Source: Ferrimicrobium sp. (lineage in GTDB: Bacteria > Actinomycetota > Acidimicrobiia > Acidimicrobiales > Acidimicrobiaceae). Taken from it: 64,000 nucleotides of DNA. The stretch covers positions 33,690 to 97,689 of the forward strand of contig NZ_DAHXOI010000010.1 in NCBI RefSeq assembly GCF_027364955.1, read 5' to 3'. Both the position numbers and the translations under genes were made by a program. This document shows positions 1 through 8,126 of this stretch, piece by piece. Positions within the stretch are counted from its first letter, which is position 1. Each line of letters starts with the position of its first letter. The notes beneath the pieces are model-generated. The model was not told the origin of the DNA, ran no database searches, and saw only the letters and a list, made by a program, of their open reading frames with translations.

Positions 1-2
1 GG

Positions 3-1760
3 TCCGTTGGGGCAGAGATCTCCTTCGACGTGGAAGGGCTTGATGGATATCGCCTAAAAGTCTTCACTACGCGTCCAGATACAATCTTTGGTGCCACATT
101 TGCGGTGGTGGCTCCAGAACACCCTGATGTTTCGCGATTGACCACTCCCGATCGCAAGGCAGAGGTTGCCGCCTTCATCGAGGAGGTGGCGACCCGGAGT
201 GAACTAGAGCGGATGGCTGGGGAGGACGCATCCAAGCGAGGTGTCTTCTTAGGTACTTATGCGATCAACCCGGTCTCCGGTCACCGTCTGCCCATCTATG
301 CGGCAGATTACGTGCTTGGACAATATGGTACCGGCGCGATCATGGCGGTTCCAGGCGAGGATGAGCGCGACTACGCCTTTGCTCAAAACTTTTCTCTCCC
401 AGTCGTTGAGACGGTGCAGCGTCCCGAAGGTTTTGAAGGTTCTGTCTATACAGGAGCCGGCGTCAAGATCAACAGCGAGTTCCTCGATGGTCTCACGATC
501 GATGAGGCGAAAGACAAGATCATCCAACGTCTTCAGGAGTTGGGGGCTGGCGAGGGTTCGGTCAAGTATCGGCTGCGCGACTGGTTGGTATCGAGGCAAC
601 GTTTTTGGGGTTGCCCGATCCCGATCCTCTACTGCGATCGTTGCGGTACGGTTCCGGTCCCCGAGGACCAGCTTCCCGTGTTGGCACCAGATGATGTCGA
701 GTTCCGGCCGACGGGGGAGTCGCCCCTACTTCACAGCGATGCGTTCCGATTCACGACCTGTCCCAACTGTGGAGGGCCAGCGACTCGCGAGACCGATACC
801 ATGGACACCTTTGTCGACTCCTCCTGGTACTACCTGCGCTTTTGTGATCCGTTTTCGGAGGATCGCCCCTTCGATAAGAGAGCGGTCCAAGATTGGATGC
901 CGGTCGATCAGTACATCGGTGGGGTCGAGCATGCCATCTTGCACCTCCTCTATGCGCGGTTCTTCACCAGGGCTCTTTCGGACCTTGGTATCATCCCCTC
1001 GACGCTGCGAGAGCCCTTCAAGCGGCTCTTTACGCAAGGGATGATTCGCTTGGGTGGGTCCAAGATGTCAAAGTCCAAGGGCAACCTGGTGACTCCGCAG
1101 CGTTACTTCGACACCGTTGGTGCAGACGCTCTGCGACTCTTTCATCTCTTTGTAGGGCCACCTGCTGATGACTTCGATTGGACCGATCAGACTGACGAGA
1201 TGATCGAGGGCTGCCACCGCTTCTTGCAGCGAGTCTGGGCACTTGCGGATCGGATTCCTGTCGCCGTTGGTGATCCTGATCGTAATGCTGCTGTCTACCT
1301 CATTATCTCGCAGCTCATCACTCGTGCGACTGATGGTATCGAACGCTGGGCGTATAACACCTCAGTGGCCGCGCTCATGGAGTTGACGAATGGATTGTCG
1401 AAGGCTGAGAGTGAGGGTACTGACGCAGCGACTCTCGATTATGGCTATCGGACACTCCTTGAGCTACTCGCCCCGATGGCCCCCCATATCGCCAGCGAGC
1501 TCTATGAGCGGCGCTACCAGGCCGACGTGCATGTGCAGAGCTGGCCGAAGGCCGACCAGGCCATCTTGGCGGCAGCGACGGCCACGCTTGTCATCCAAGT
1601 CAACGGGAAGACTCGAGGGACACTCGCCATCGATCCGAGTGCCACGGAGGAGATGATTCTCCCCTTGGCTGAGGAGGCTATCGCAACTCATCTCGACGGT
1701 GTCGCGATCAAGAGAGTGATCGCCAAGTTGCCCAGAGTCATTAACTTCGTCGTCGGTTAG
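3..1760 (+). CDS. leuS: Leucyl-tRNA synthetase, 5'-truncated by the window edge
   Basis: Class I aminoacyl-tRNA synthetase charging tRNA-Leu in the cytoplasm. The reading frame is open from base 3, so the N-terminal part with the HIGH signature lies outside the window. What remains starts in the editing (CP1) domain, with the [14 protein letters not shown] threonine-rich motif, then [20 protein letters not shown] zinc-type pair (YCDRCG, TCPNCGG), the [14 protein letters not shown] stretch, and the catalytic KMSKSKGN loop near base 1070 follow. The C-terminal anticodon-binding domain ends with the VNGKTRG motif typical of bacterial LeuRS. Reading frame and stop are clear. No downstream gene is closely coupled. 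Confidence 0.97.
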   Translation, partial: SVGAEISFDVEGLDGYRLKVFTTRPDTIFGATFAVVAPEHPDVSRLTTPDRKAEVAAFIEEVATRSELERMAGEDASKRGVFLGTYAINPVSGHRLPIYAADYVLGQYGTGAIMAVPGEDERDYAFAQNFSLPVVETVQRPEGFEGSVYTGAGVKINSEFLDGLTIDEAKDKIIQRLQELGAGEGSVKYRLRDWLVSRQRFWGCPIPILYCDRCGTVPVPEDQLPVLAPDDVEFRPTGESPLLHSDAFRFTTCPNCGGPATRETDTMDTFVDSSWYYLRFCDPFSEDRPFDKRAVQDWMPVDQYIGGVEHAILHLLYARFFTRALSDLGIIPSTLREPFKRLFTQGMIRLGGSKMSKSKGNLVTPQRYFDTVGADALRLFHLFVGPPADDFDWTDQTDEMIEGCHRFLQRVWALADRIPVAVGDPDRNAAVYLIISQLITRATDGIERWAYNTSVAALMELTNGLSKAESEGTDAATLDYGYRTLLELLAPMAPHIASELYERRYQADVHVQSWPKADQAILAAATATLVIQVNGKTRGTLAIDPSATEEMILPLAEEAIATHLDGVAIKRVIAKLPRVINFVVG

Positions 1761-1919
1761 GTACCCTAGAGGCTGAACAGCGCCTTAGCTGGACGAAGCG
1801 ATGAGTGGCTCGCCACCAAAGCTCTGTTGGTGTCCGGTGCATTCGTGTCGCCAGCAAGCTAGTGAATAACTCAACCGACCACGAGGGATGCGAGACATGA
1901 GAAATATTTCGACATGGTA

Positions 1920-1948
1920 TTGTCAGTAAGGGTTGTCTCTGATAGGGT
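1920..1948 (+). promoter_or_regulatory. Candidate promoter for the hypothetical gene at 1974
   Basis: TTGTCA (1920-1925), a 17-base spacer, then TAGGGT (1943-1948). This is a plausible housekeeping -35/-10 pair placed 25 bases before the ATG. Inferred from consensus match only. Confidence 0.4.
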
Positions 1949-1973
1949 AGTAGCGGCGAAAGGTGGGGAATCG

Positions 1974-2828
1974 ATGAGCCGTCACACTCCAAGCGAGCAG
2001 TTGGTACCTATTACAGCGGTCGAGGCGATGTTTGGTGCGCGGGGCCGGGGGATGCGTGAGGAAACGCTCCGCTACATGGCCGTCCCAAACCTGGGAGTGC
2101 CACTACCGCTTCCCCATGATGCTCTTGAGGTGCTCTCGCGCTATCAGCGCTTAGAGGACGAAGAGGAACACATCGTGGTGACCTGTCTTTCCGCTCAGGG
2201 GGTGCAAGAACTGGCGGCGATGTATCGATCTGTGCTCCAGCGAGAAGGAATGGAGGAGATCACCAGTTCGAAGGTACCGCACTTTCGAAAATTGCCGTTG
2301 GAGGAAGGAACGATCCAGCTCCGCTTCGCATCACTGGAGCTGGGCCGAGGATGGGATGTGACTCTCTACCCCGAGGGCGAGATGACCAGATCGTTGGTGC
2401 GGACAATGAACCGGCGCATGATCGAGATGGAACTCGGAGACGGCCGTCGTCATCCCGAGATGCTGGAGCTCCCGCAATTGAGCGCACTGATGCGCTCGCC
2501 ACAGGTGACGATGGCTCGCGGTGGTGGTGGCAGCGGCAGCGATGGACACGCGCAACAGTCATGGTCAGTGGAGACCAAGGCTGACCTTGCAACAATCGTC
2601 TCCCTTGTGGAGACGAGTCTCATCGAGGAAGACATCAGCGTGGATGAGGTCGAGGCGGCACGTCGGGTCGGAGTCGTATTTTGGAGTCGGTCAGGGGGAA
2701 CAGTGGGAGGCTCTATCACGATCGTGAACGAAGATGTCACCGATCGTTACCAAATAAATGTCGTTGGCCGCACCAGGCGACCACACTCATCCGCTGACCG
2801 CGAGGTTGGCTGGATCCCGATGCACTGA
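1974..2828 (+). CDS. Hypothetical protein (284 aa)
   Basis: Not recognised. The chosen ATG at 1974 has a purine-rich AAAGGTGGGG about 4 bases upstream; an in-frame ATG at 1914 lacks this. The product is soluble, with no signal peptide or membrane span. It is acidic in the middle (a run of Glu/Asp near residue 50) and has a Gly/Ser-rich linker (GGGGSGSDG) near residue 185. That linker separates a larger N-terminal part from a smaller C-terminal part rich in beta-type sequence. It stands alone between leuS and the convergent phosphotransferase gene. No function is proposed. Confidence 0.7.
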   Translation: MSRHTPSEQLVPITAVEAMFGARGRGMREETLRYMAVPNLGVPLPLPHDALEVLSRYQRLEDEEEHIVVTCLSAQGVQELAAMYRSVLQREGMEEITSSKVPHFRKLPLEEGTIQLRFASLELGRGWDVTLYPEGEMTRSLVRTMNRRMIEMELGDGRRHPEMLELPQLSALMRSPQVTMARGGGGSGSDGHAQQSWSVETKADLATIVSLVETSLIEEDISVDEVEAARRVGVVFWSRSGGTVGGSITIVNEDVTDRYQINVVGRTRRPHSSADREVGWIPMH

Positions 2829-2973
2829 ACGGCAGAGGTCAGTCGAGAGTCCGCTTGGTAAACCAAGGAAATAGTGGGTATTGCCAACGAGGTGTCGGGT
2901 GGTGAACCAGTTCAGTACCTCGCCGGTAGGCCTCTTGCGGCAGCGAAAGGCTGGGGGAGCTGGGTTTCGTTGG

Positions 2974-3996
2974 TCATCGGCTGAGCTGGGCCGCCCCAAG
3001 CAGTTCGTCGATGAGTGCTGGATAGCCGTCGACACTAGAGCTATCTCCCCCTGTGGCACCCATGCGGTAACGCTCAACGACGCCGATGAGGATGCAAGCC
3101 AGCTTCCAGCTCCCAAAGTGTTGATAGTAGCTAATACGTGCGGGATCGATCCGTCGAAGTTCCCCATAGAGCGCATAAAGCTCCACCCTGGAGGCGAAAC
3201 CCTCAAGCTTGGTCGCACTGTTGATGCCGTTCATGCGAGTGTCGTCGGCGTCCATCCAGTAGACCCCAAAGATGCCGATGTCGGCGAGCGGGTCGCCGAT
3301 AGAGGCGATCTCCCAATCGAGCACGGCCTGTATCGTCCCATCGGAGTTGACCACGACGTTATCGAGTCGAAAGTCGCCATGAACGATACCGACCTGGGTG
3401 GTCGCCGGTAGCTGTTCGAGGAGATCAGCACCCACCCGGGTCACCGTCTCCGTCACTCTCGGGGCGAACGTGGTGACCTTTGTGACCTGTCGGAGCCATC
3501 GGTCGATTTGGCGCGTGAGATACTCCCGAGGATCGCCCCCTCCCGTCAGCCCCAGTGCCGTTGGATCGTAGGAGTGGAGTAGTGCAAGGGTGGCGATCAG
3601 GTTTGGTCCAATCGCTGCTCGCGTTGCAACGGTAAGGTGTTGTGCACCCTCCTGGTTGCGAAGGATCAACCCTTGGGCCTCGCTCATCAGGTAGAAGGGT
3701 GCCCCAAGCAAGGATGAGTCATTACAGAAGGCGATAGGTGTGGGGACTGGAAAGTCGAGCGGAGCCAGAGCCGAGAGGAAACGGAATTCCCTCGCCATAT
3801 CGTGGGCGGTGGGGAGTACCATGCCTTGTGGTGGGCGTCGCACAATAACGGCATGCCCATTGGCGTCGTGCACGCGGTAGGTGAGATTGGAGCGTCCCCC
3901 TGGGCACAGTTGGGCCTCAAGGTGGCCTGTGAGATTTGCGTTCTGTCGGATCCACTCCTGTGCCTCGTCGGGGAGGGGACTGTCATGTGTGGCCAT
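2974..3996 (-). CDS. Phosphotransferase family protein (APH / ACAD10-N-terminal-like kinase fold)
   Basis: A 340-residue protein-kinase-like phosphotransferase. The Brenner-type catalytic motif GIVHGDFRLDNVVVNSDG and the metal-binding LDWEIASIGDPLADIG are both present. An N-terminal lobe contains GGRSNLTYRV, the equivalent of a nucleotide-binding loop. This set is typical of the APH superfamily branch that includes the ACAD10/11 kinase domain and many actinobacterial proteins of unknown small-molecule substrate. It is transcribed divergently from the thioredoxin-like gene at 4071 with a 74-base gap, which must hold both promoters. It is probably not an antibiotic-resistance enzyme, because the length and motifs fit the acyl-CoA-dehydrogenase-linked branch better. 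The substrate cannot be read from sequence. Confidence 0.85.
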   Translation of the reverse strand: MATHDSPLPDEAQEWIRQNANLTGHLEAQLCPGGRSNLTYRVHDANGHAVIVRRPPQGMVLPTAHDMAREFRFLSALAPLDFPVPTPIAFCNDSSLLGAPFYLMSEAQGLILRNQEGAQHLTVATRAAIGPNLIATLALLHSYDPTALGLTGGGDPREYLTRQIDRWLRQVTKVTTFAPRVTETVTRVGADLLEQLPATTQVGIVHGDFRLDNVVVNSDGTIQAVLDWEIASIGDPLADIGIFGVYWMDADDTRMNGINSATKLEGFASRVELYALYGELRRIDPARISYYQHFGSWKLACILIGVVERYRMGATGGDSSSVDGYPALIDELLGAAQLSR

Positions 3997-4070
3997 GGTC
4001 TCATGGTACCCGATTCTGCTCCTCCCGGAAGGTCATGACCTTGAGAGCCGTTGCATTCCGAATAGAATCC

Positions 4071-4784
4071 ATGGCTATGGACGTAACTGATGCTACCTTT
4101 GAGCAGGATGTGATTGAGGCCTCCAAGGAACGACCGGTGGTGGTCGATCTCTGGGCACCCTGGTGTGGACCGTGTAGAACCCTGAGCCCGATCATCGAGA
4201 AGGTGGTCGCTGAGACCGACGGCAAGGTTGAGCTCGTCAAGATCAACGTCGACGATAACCCCGCCTCTGCCCAAGCCTTCAAGGTCCAAGGTATCCCAGC
4301 GGTCTTTGCAATCAAGGATGGCAAGATCGTCGATAGCTTTGTGGGTGCCTACCCAGAGTCTGCGGTTCGCGAGTTTGTTGCCAAGCTTGCACCGGCCAAG
4401 ACGGTGGTCGATGTCCTGATCGAGGAGGGGAATGAGCCAGCGCTCAGGCAAGCCCTTGAGCTTGAACCAGCCAATGAGGTCGCCGGCTTCTCGCTCTCCA
4501 AGCTCTTGGCTGATCGAGGGGAACTCGACGAAGCGGAGGTCATTCTCGCTCGGTTCCCAGAGACCCCAGAGATCGCAAAGCTCAAGGCCAAGATCCGACT
4601 CGCCAAGGAGGGCGATGCTGGGCTGAGTGAGGACGAGATCACCAGAGAGCTCGATGAGCTCCTTGAGGCGGTCAAGAACGATGAGGATGCGCGCCAACGT
4701 TTCCTAGATCTGCTCAATTTACTGCCCGACGGTGATGCCAGGATCAGCCAGTATCGGCGACGTTTTACCTCTCGACTCTTTTAG
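4071..4784 (+). CDS. Thioredoxin-domain protein with TPR-like C-terminus (YbbN/CnoX type)
   Basis: The N-terminal 110 residues are a thioredoxin fold with the redox-active WCGPCR motif and the cis-Pro segment GIPAVFAIKDG. The C-terminal half is helical and repeat-like (LLADRGELDEAEVILARFPE, then LEAVKNDEDARQRFLDLLNLL). This is the architecture of YbbN/CnoX, which in known family members acts as a holdase and redox co-chaperone for GroEL clients. The ATG at 4071 or the one at 4077 is preferred. An upstream in-frame ATG at 3936 would run into the divergent gene and adds no domain sequence. It is followed 11 bases later by the folP2-like gene, so the two are probably cotranscribed. Confidence 0.88.
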   Translation: MAMDVTDATFEQDVIEASKERPVVVDLWAPWCGPCRTLSPIIEKVVAETDGKVELVKINVDDNPASAQAFKVQGIPAVFAIKDGKIVDSFVGAYPESAVREFVAKLAPAKTVVDVLIEEGNEPALRQALELEPANEVAGFSLSKLLADRGELDEAEVILARFPETPEIAKLKAKIRLAKEGDAGLSEDEITRELDELLEAVKNDEDARQRFLDLLNLLPDGDARISQYRRRFTSRLF

Positions 4785-4795
4785 CGAGGCCCCTG

Positions 4796-5650
4796 TTGGA
4801 CCGTTTGCGTCTCAGAGATCGTTCCCTTGATCTCGCTCGACCGATCGTCATGGGTATCTTGAACCGAACGACCGACTCCTTCTATGACAAGGGCAGCTAC
4901 TTTGCGTTCGATCGTTTTCTCGACAAGGCTGATAGCCTTGTCGCTGCGGGTGCCGATATTCTCGACATCGGTGGCGTGAAGGCAGGCCCTGGTGAGGAGA
5001 TCACCCTCGAGGCAGAGCTTGAGCGGGTGGTGCCAGCGGTCGAGGCTATAGCTAGCAGGCTCGACGTTGCGATCTCGGTGGATACCTGGAGATCAGAGGT
5101 GCTCGATGCGGTGCTGACGGCGGGTGCCCATCTAGGCAATGACATCTCCGGATTCGGCGATCGAGAGTATACGAAGATCGCCGCACGCCATGGAGCAGGA
5201 GTCGTGGCTACCCATATTCGTCTCAAACCCCGGGTGCCCGATCCGAATCCGATCTATGATGACCTCGTCACAGATGTGCGCGATTTCCTGAGTCGGCGGG
5301 TCGAACAGGCACTCGCAGACGGTGTGGATCCCACCTCAATCGTCATCGATGCAGGGTTCGACCTCGGCAAGACGACCACGCAGTCGCTCGTTCTCCTCAG
5401 AGAAACGAAGGAACTTGTTGCGACGGGATACCCGGTGTTGATCTCCGCCTCCAATAAGGGCTTCCTCGGCGAAGCGCTTGGCCTCGAGATTGGTCAGCGG
5501 CGGCTGGCCTCGATCGCAGCGGCAAGTTTTGCCATGATTCAGGGGGCATCGATCTTTCGAGTGCATGATGTCCTCGGCACCGTGAAGGCCCTCGATACCA
5601 TCGCCGCGCTCCGCGGGGACCGTATCCATGCGACCTCGCTCGAGTCTTAG
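4796..5650 (+). CDS. folP2: Dihydropteroate synthase homologue, FolP2 type (probably not a standard DHPS)
   Basis: A TIM-barrel pterin-binding protein of 284 residues starting at TTG. DHPS signatures are recognisable but altered. The first is MGILNRTTDSFYDKG, where classical DHPS has NVTPDSFSDGG. The second is DIGGVKAGPG, where classical DHPS has DIGGESTRPG, so the Arg of the sulfonamide/pABA loop is missing. The third is SNKGFLG instead of SRKxFIG. Mycobacterial and Streptomyces FolP2 proteins carry the same NRTxDSFYD and GGVKAGPG variants, and mycobacterial FolP2 is reported not to complement DHPS activity. The start follows the thioredoxin-like gene by 11 bases, and the stop abuts the holA GTG. 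Pterin binding is likely; the reaction is unknown. Confidence 0.85.
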   Translation: MDRLRLRDRSLDLARPIVMGILNRTTDSFYDKGSYFAFDRFLDKADSLVAAGADILDIGGVKAGPGEEITLEAELERVVPAVEAIASRLDVAISVDTWRSEVLDAVLTAGAHLGNDISGFGDREYTKIAARHGAGVVATHIRLKPRVPDPNPIYDDLVTDVRDFLSRRVEQALADGVDPTSIVIDAGFDLGKTTTQSLVLLRETKELVATGYPVLISASNKGFLGEALGLEIGQRRLASIAAASFAMIQGASIFRVHDVLGTVKALDTIAALRGDRIHATSLES

Positions 5651-6625
5651 GTGGCGGCGCGTACGATAGCTCTGGTGGTCGCGGCCGACCCGATCGTTCT
5701 CGAGGAGCGTATCGTCCAGGAGATGAACTGCTTTGATCCCGCCAGCGAGGAACTCAGGGTCTTTGATTTGCGAGAAGATGAGATCGCTGACCTTGTCGGC
5801 ATGCTGTCGCAGGTGCCGATGTTCGTCAACCGGTTTCGGATCCTCGTTCGCTCCTTCGAGGTTGTGAAGGCCGAGGACGCGCCCTTCCTTGCGGAGGGCT
5901 TTGCCGCGATGGCCAAGGAGCATATCGTCACGCTCTACAGCACCGACAAGCGATTGCCGAAGGCTCTGAGCAGCCTGCAGGATCCAGTGATCGAGAAGGT
6001 GGAGCTCTCCGTCACCAAGGAGGCCGAACGACGCAGCTTCATCGGCTCAGTTTTCCAGGCAGCTGGCGTTCGTTTGACGAACCAGGCACTGGCGCTCGTC
6101 ACCGAACACGCAGGTGTCGACCTCTCACAGGTCAATCCGCTGGCTCAAGTGCTGGCAGGGCTCCAGCGCCCCAACACGAGCTTTGACGTCGAGGACGTTC
6201 GCCCCTATCTCGGTCAGGCGCGAGAGGTCCCACTCTGGAATTTGACCGACGCGATCGAACGCGGTGATGTCGGGAAAGCGATGGGCACGCTGGAGCGGCT
6301 CCTCGCCGCAGAGAAGGCCCCGCAGCTCCTTATCACGGTGCTACAGCGCCGCTACCTCGACATCGCAGTGTTGGTGTCGCCAGGGGTGCGCAGTATTGAG
6401 CAGGCCAAGGCGGCCCTTGACGCGGTAGGCGCACGCAAACCGCCCGACTTTGCCCTGCGCAACATGCTGAACGCTGCCAGACGTCTCAACTACCGATCAG
6501 TCGGATTGATCGTTGGCTGGCTCGCCGATGCGGCCCGGGATCTGCGCGGTGCATCCATGCTCGATCCCGACACCGTTCTTGAACTGCTCGTTGCACGTAT
6601 CACCCGGCTGTTTGTCGGGGCGTGA
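5651..6625 (+). CDS. holA: DNA polymerase III subunit delta
   Basis: A clamp-loader delta subunit of 324 residues with the family's weakly conserved N-terminal AAA-like part (VVAADPIVLEERIV, VLVRSFEVVKAED). The helical collar domain near the C-terminus has PLWNLTDAIERGDVGKAMGT and ARRLNYRSVGLIVGWLADAA. Delta opens the beta sliding clamp during replication. The GTG start lies directly after the folP2-like TAG, with no intergenic base, so it is translated from the same message. In many actinobacteria holA sits beside rpsT. Here rpsT is 14 kb away, next to lepA, so the usual neighbourhood is rearranged. Confidence 0.85.
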   Translation: MAARTIALVVAADPIVLEERIVQEMNCFDPASEELRVFDLREDEIADLVGMLSQVPMFVNRFRILVRSFEVVKAEDAPFLAEGFAAMAKEHIVTLYSTDKRLPKALSSLQDPVIEKVELSVTKEAERRSFIGSVFQAAGVRLTNQALALVTEHAGVDLSQVNPLAQVLAGLQRPNTSFDVEDVRPYLGQAREVPLWNLTDAIERGDVGKAMGTLERLLAAEKAPQLLITVLQRRYLDIAVLVSPGVRSIEQAKAALDAVGARKPPDFALRNMLNAARRLNYRSVGLIVGWLADAARDLRGASMLDPDTVLELLVARITRLFVGA

Positions 6626-6694
6626 ACGGTGCCTTCGCGGTGGTTCTCGTTCGTTTTCGCCCAACCCTCCTTGAGGCGGGGGCGTGGACGGTCG

Positions 6695-7201
6695 TCAGTG
6701 GCGTTGGGTTCCTGGCTCGGGTGCGCTTCGCGGTGCCTCTTCATTGAGGCGTGCGAGTATCTGTGTGAAAAAGACACGTTCGTCGACGGTGAGCGCTGCG
6801 AAGAAGGTGGCATCCGCCTCCTCGACCGCACTATTGGCGCGGTTCGCTACCGCGACTCCCTCCGGCGTGGCGATCAGCGCTCTGGCTCGTGCATCACCTG
6901 GATGACGCTCGCGGCGGAGCAGCCCCTTCTTCTCTAATGCGCGAAGGACCTGAGAGGTCATCATCGGATCGACGTGGGCGAAGTGTGCGAGTTGGTTTTG
7001 GGTAATCGGCGTATCTCCTTCCAGCCAAACGAGCGATGCGAGGAGGACAAACTGGACGTGGGTGAGACCAAAGGGCACAAGGGCTCGTCGCTGGTGGGCT
7101 TGCCAGGTGTTGCTGAGTCGCCAAAGACCAAGGCCAGGGCTCTCTTGATCAGTTGAGAAGTTGCTCGCTAGCCTTCGCTTGTGCGGGGTGTTATTGCCCA
7201 C
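6695..7201 (-). CDS. MarR-family transcriptional regulator
   Basis: 168 residues with the winged-helix MarR core. HVQFVLLASLVWLEG and the recognition helix region TQNQLAHFAHVDPMMTSQVL are followed by the wing with the diagnostic RHPGDARARALIATPEG. A dimerisation helix closes the protein. It is the last gene of a minus-strand run SRPBCC-EVE-MarR, starting 12 bases after the EVE gene stop. It may control that operon: a perfect 11-bp palindrome lies in the promoter in front of the SRPBCC gene. The inducing ligand is unknown. Confidence 0.9.
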   Translation of the reverse strand: MGNNTPHKRRLASNFSTDQESPGLGLWRLSNTWQAHQRRALVPFGLTHVQFVLLASLVWLEGDTPITQNQLAHFAHVDPMMTSQVLRALEKKGLLRRERHPGDARARALIATPEGVAVANRANSAVEEADATFFAALTVDERVFFTQILARLNEEAPRSAPEPGTQRH

Positions 7202-7213
7202 GATTCGTTCCCA

Positions 7214-7624
7214 TCAGCTGATCACCATCCGTTGCCAGAGGAGCTCGCGGTCGTGCGGTGTGAGTGGGACGAGACCACGACGGAGCTGGTAGCCCCAATG
7301 GGCATCCGCGGTCAGATCCAGGAGCGAGCTGACCTCTTGGAGGGGGAGTGGACGTATGGACTCGTACCGTATGCGGCGACGATAGGGTTTGAAGTCGCCC
7401 TCATCGGCTTGCCATATCTCGCTGTTAGCGACCGTTCCAAGAGCGGTGAAGTGTTGCAGCTTCACCGGATCGCCCAGACGCTTGGTGGGTGAGTAGTACA
7501 CCAGGATGTCACCTTCGGCCATCCTCGCCAGTCCCGCACGCTTGCCATGTCCGATCTGTGCGATGCCAGCGCCTACGCCCCGTCGCACATGCTCGGCGGA
7601 GACCACCCCGAGCCAGGCGTTCAT
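7214..7624 (-). CDS. EVE domain protein
   Basis: A 136-residue single-domain EVE (PUA-like) protein starting NAWLGVVSAEHV. It has GKRAGLARMAEGDILVYYSPTKRLG and QADEGDFKPYRRRIRYE, which match the canonical order of the UPF0310/EVE family. These domains bind modified bases in DNA or RNA in characterised relatives. Its ATG overlaps the SRPBCC stop by four bases (ATGA), so it is translationally coupled to that gene and lies just before the MarR gene. Confidence 0.88.
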   Translation of the reverse strand: MNAWLGVVSAEHVRRGVGAGIAQIGHGKRAGLARMAEGDILVYYSPTKRLGDPVKLQHFTALGTVANSEIWQADEGDFKPYRRRIRYESIRPLPLQEVSSLLDLTADAHWGYQLRRGLVPLTPHDRELLWQRMVIS

Positions 7625-8046
7625 GGTGCCTCGACAAGCGCTACGAGCCGGTCAAGGCTTGCTCCCACCGATCTCTTGAATCCAGGACCGAGGATCCTTG
7701 CCCACACAAAGGCGAGTGGTCCCTCGATCGTGACGGCGACGTCGAGTCGAGAGCCACGATTGTCCTCATCGGGCTCAACCCAGTGCGCAAAGACAAGTGT
7801 TGCACCAAAGAGCTTCGTCGTGTCAGCGTACTCGTGATCGGGGATACAGGCGCTGATGACGAACTTCGTTTTTGGTGCGCCTTTTGACTTCATCACCCCA
7901 CGGGTTCCCGTCGCCACTGGACCCATGAGACGCACCCACTCGGTATCGGTGTCCCATTCTGCCCAGGTTGCATGATCCACCCAACGGGCGAAGATGGCTG
8001 AGGGTTGTGCCTTTGCGTTGACACTTGCGCCAGTGATCTCAATCAT
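7621..8046 (-). CDS. SRPBCC-family protein (polyketide cyclase/AHSA1-like)
   Basis: 141 residues of START/Bet v1-like fold. It opens MIEITGASVNAKAQPSAIFA, then WVDHATWAEWDTDTEWVRL and the C-terminal helix GPGFKRSVGASLDRLVALVE typical of SRPBCC proteins. These bind hydrophobic ligands in a cavity; the ligand is not predictable. It is the first gene of the SRPBCC-EVE-MarR operon. A TATACT box ends 6 bases before the ATG, so the transcript is probably leaderless. Confidence 0.88.
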   Translation of the reverse strand: MIEITGASVNAKAQPSAIFARWVDHATWAEWDTDTEWVRLMGPVATGTRGVMKSKGAPKTKFVISACIPDHEYADTTKLFGATLVFAHWVEPDEDNRGSRLDVAVTIEGPLAFVWARILGPGFKRSVGASLDRLVALVEAP

Positions 8047-8052
8047 GCAGAT

Positions 8053-8076
8053 AGTATATATGCTTACTAAATTAGT
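8053..8076 (-). promoter_or_regulatory. Candidate leaderless promoter with MarR-type operator
   Basis: On the minus strand TATACT occupies 8058-8053 and the SRPBCC ATG begins at 8046. Transcription would therefore start at or next to the start codon. The perfect odd palindrome ACTAATTTAGT (8076-8066) sits in the spacer just upstream, where a MarR-type dimer could block polymerase. The -35 is not clear. Inferred. Confidence 0.45.
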
Positions 8077-8126
8077 GGTGACGCACGCAGGTTCCTGTCT
8101 GGATTCATTCGCTGTGGCGAGTTGGG

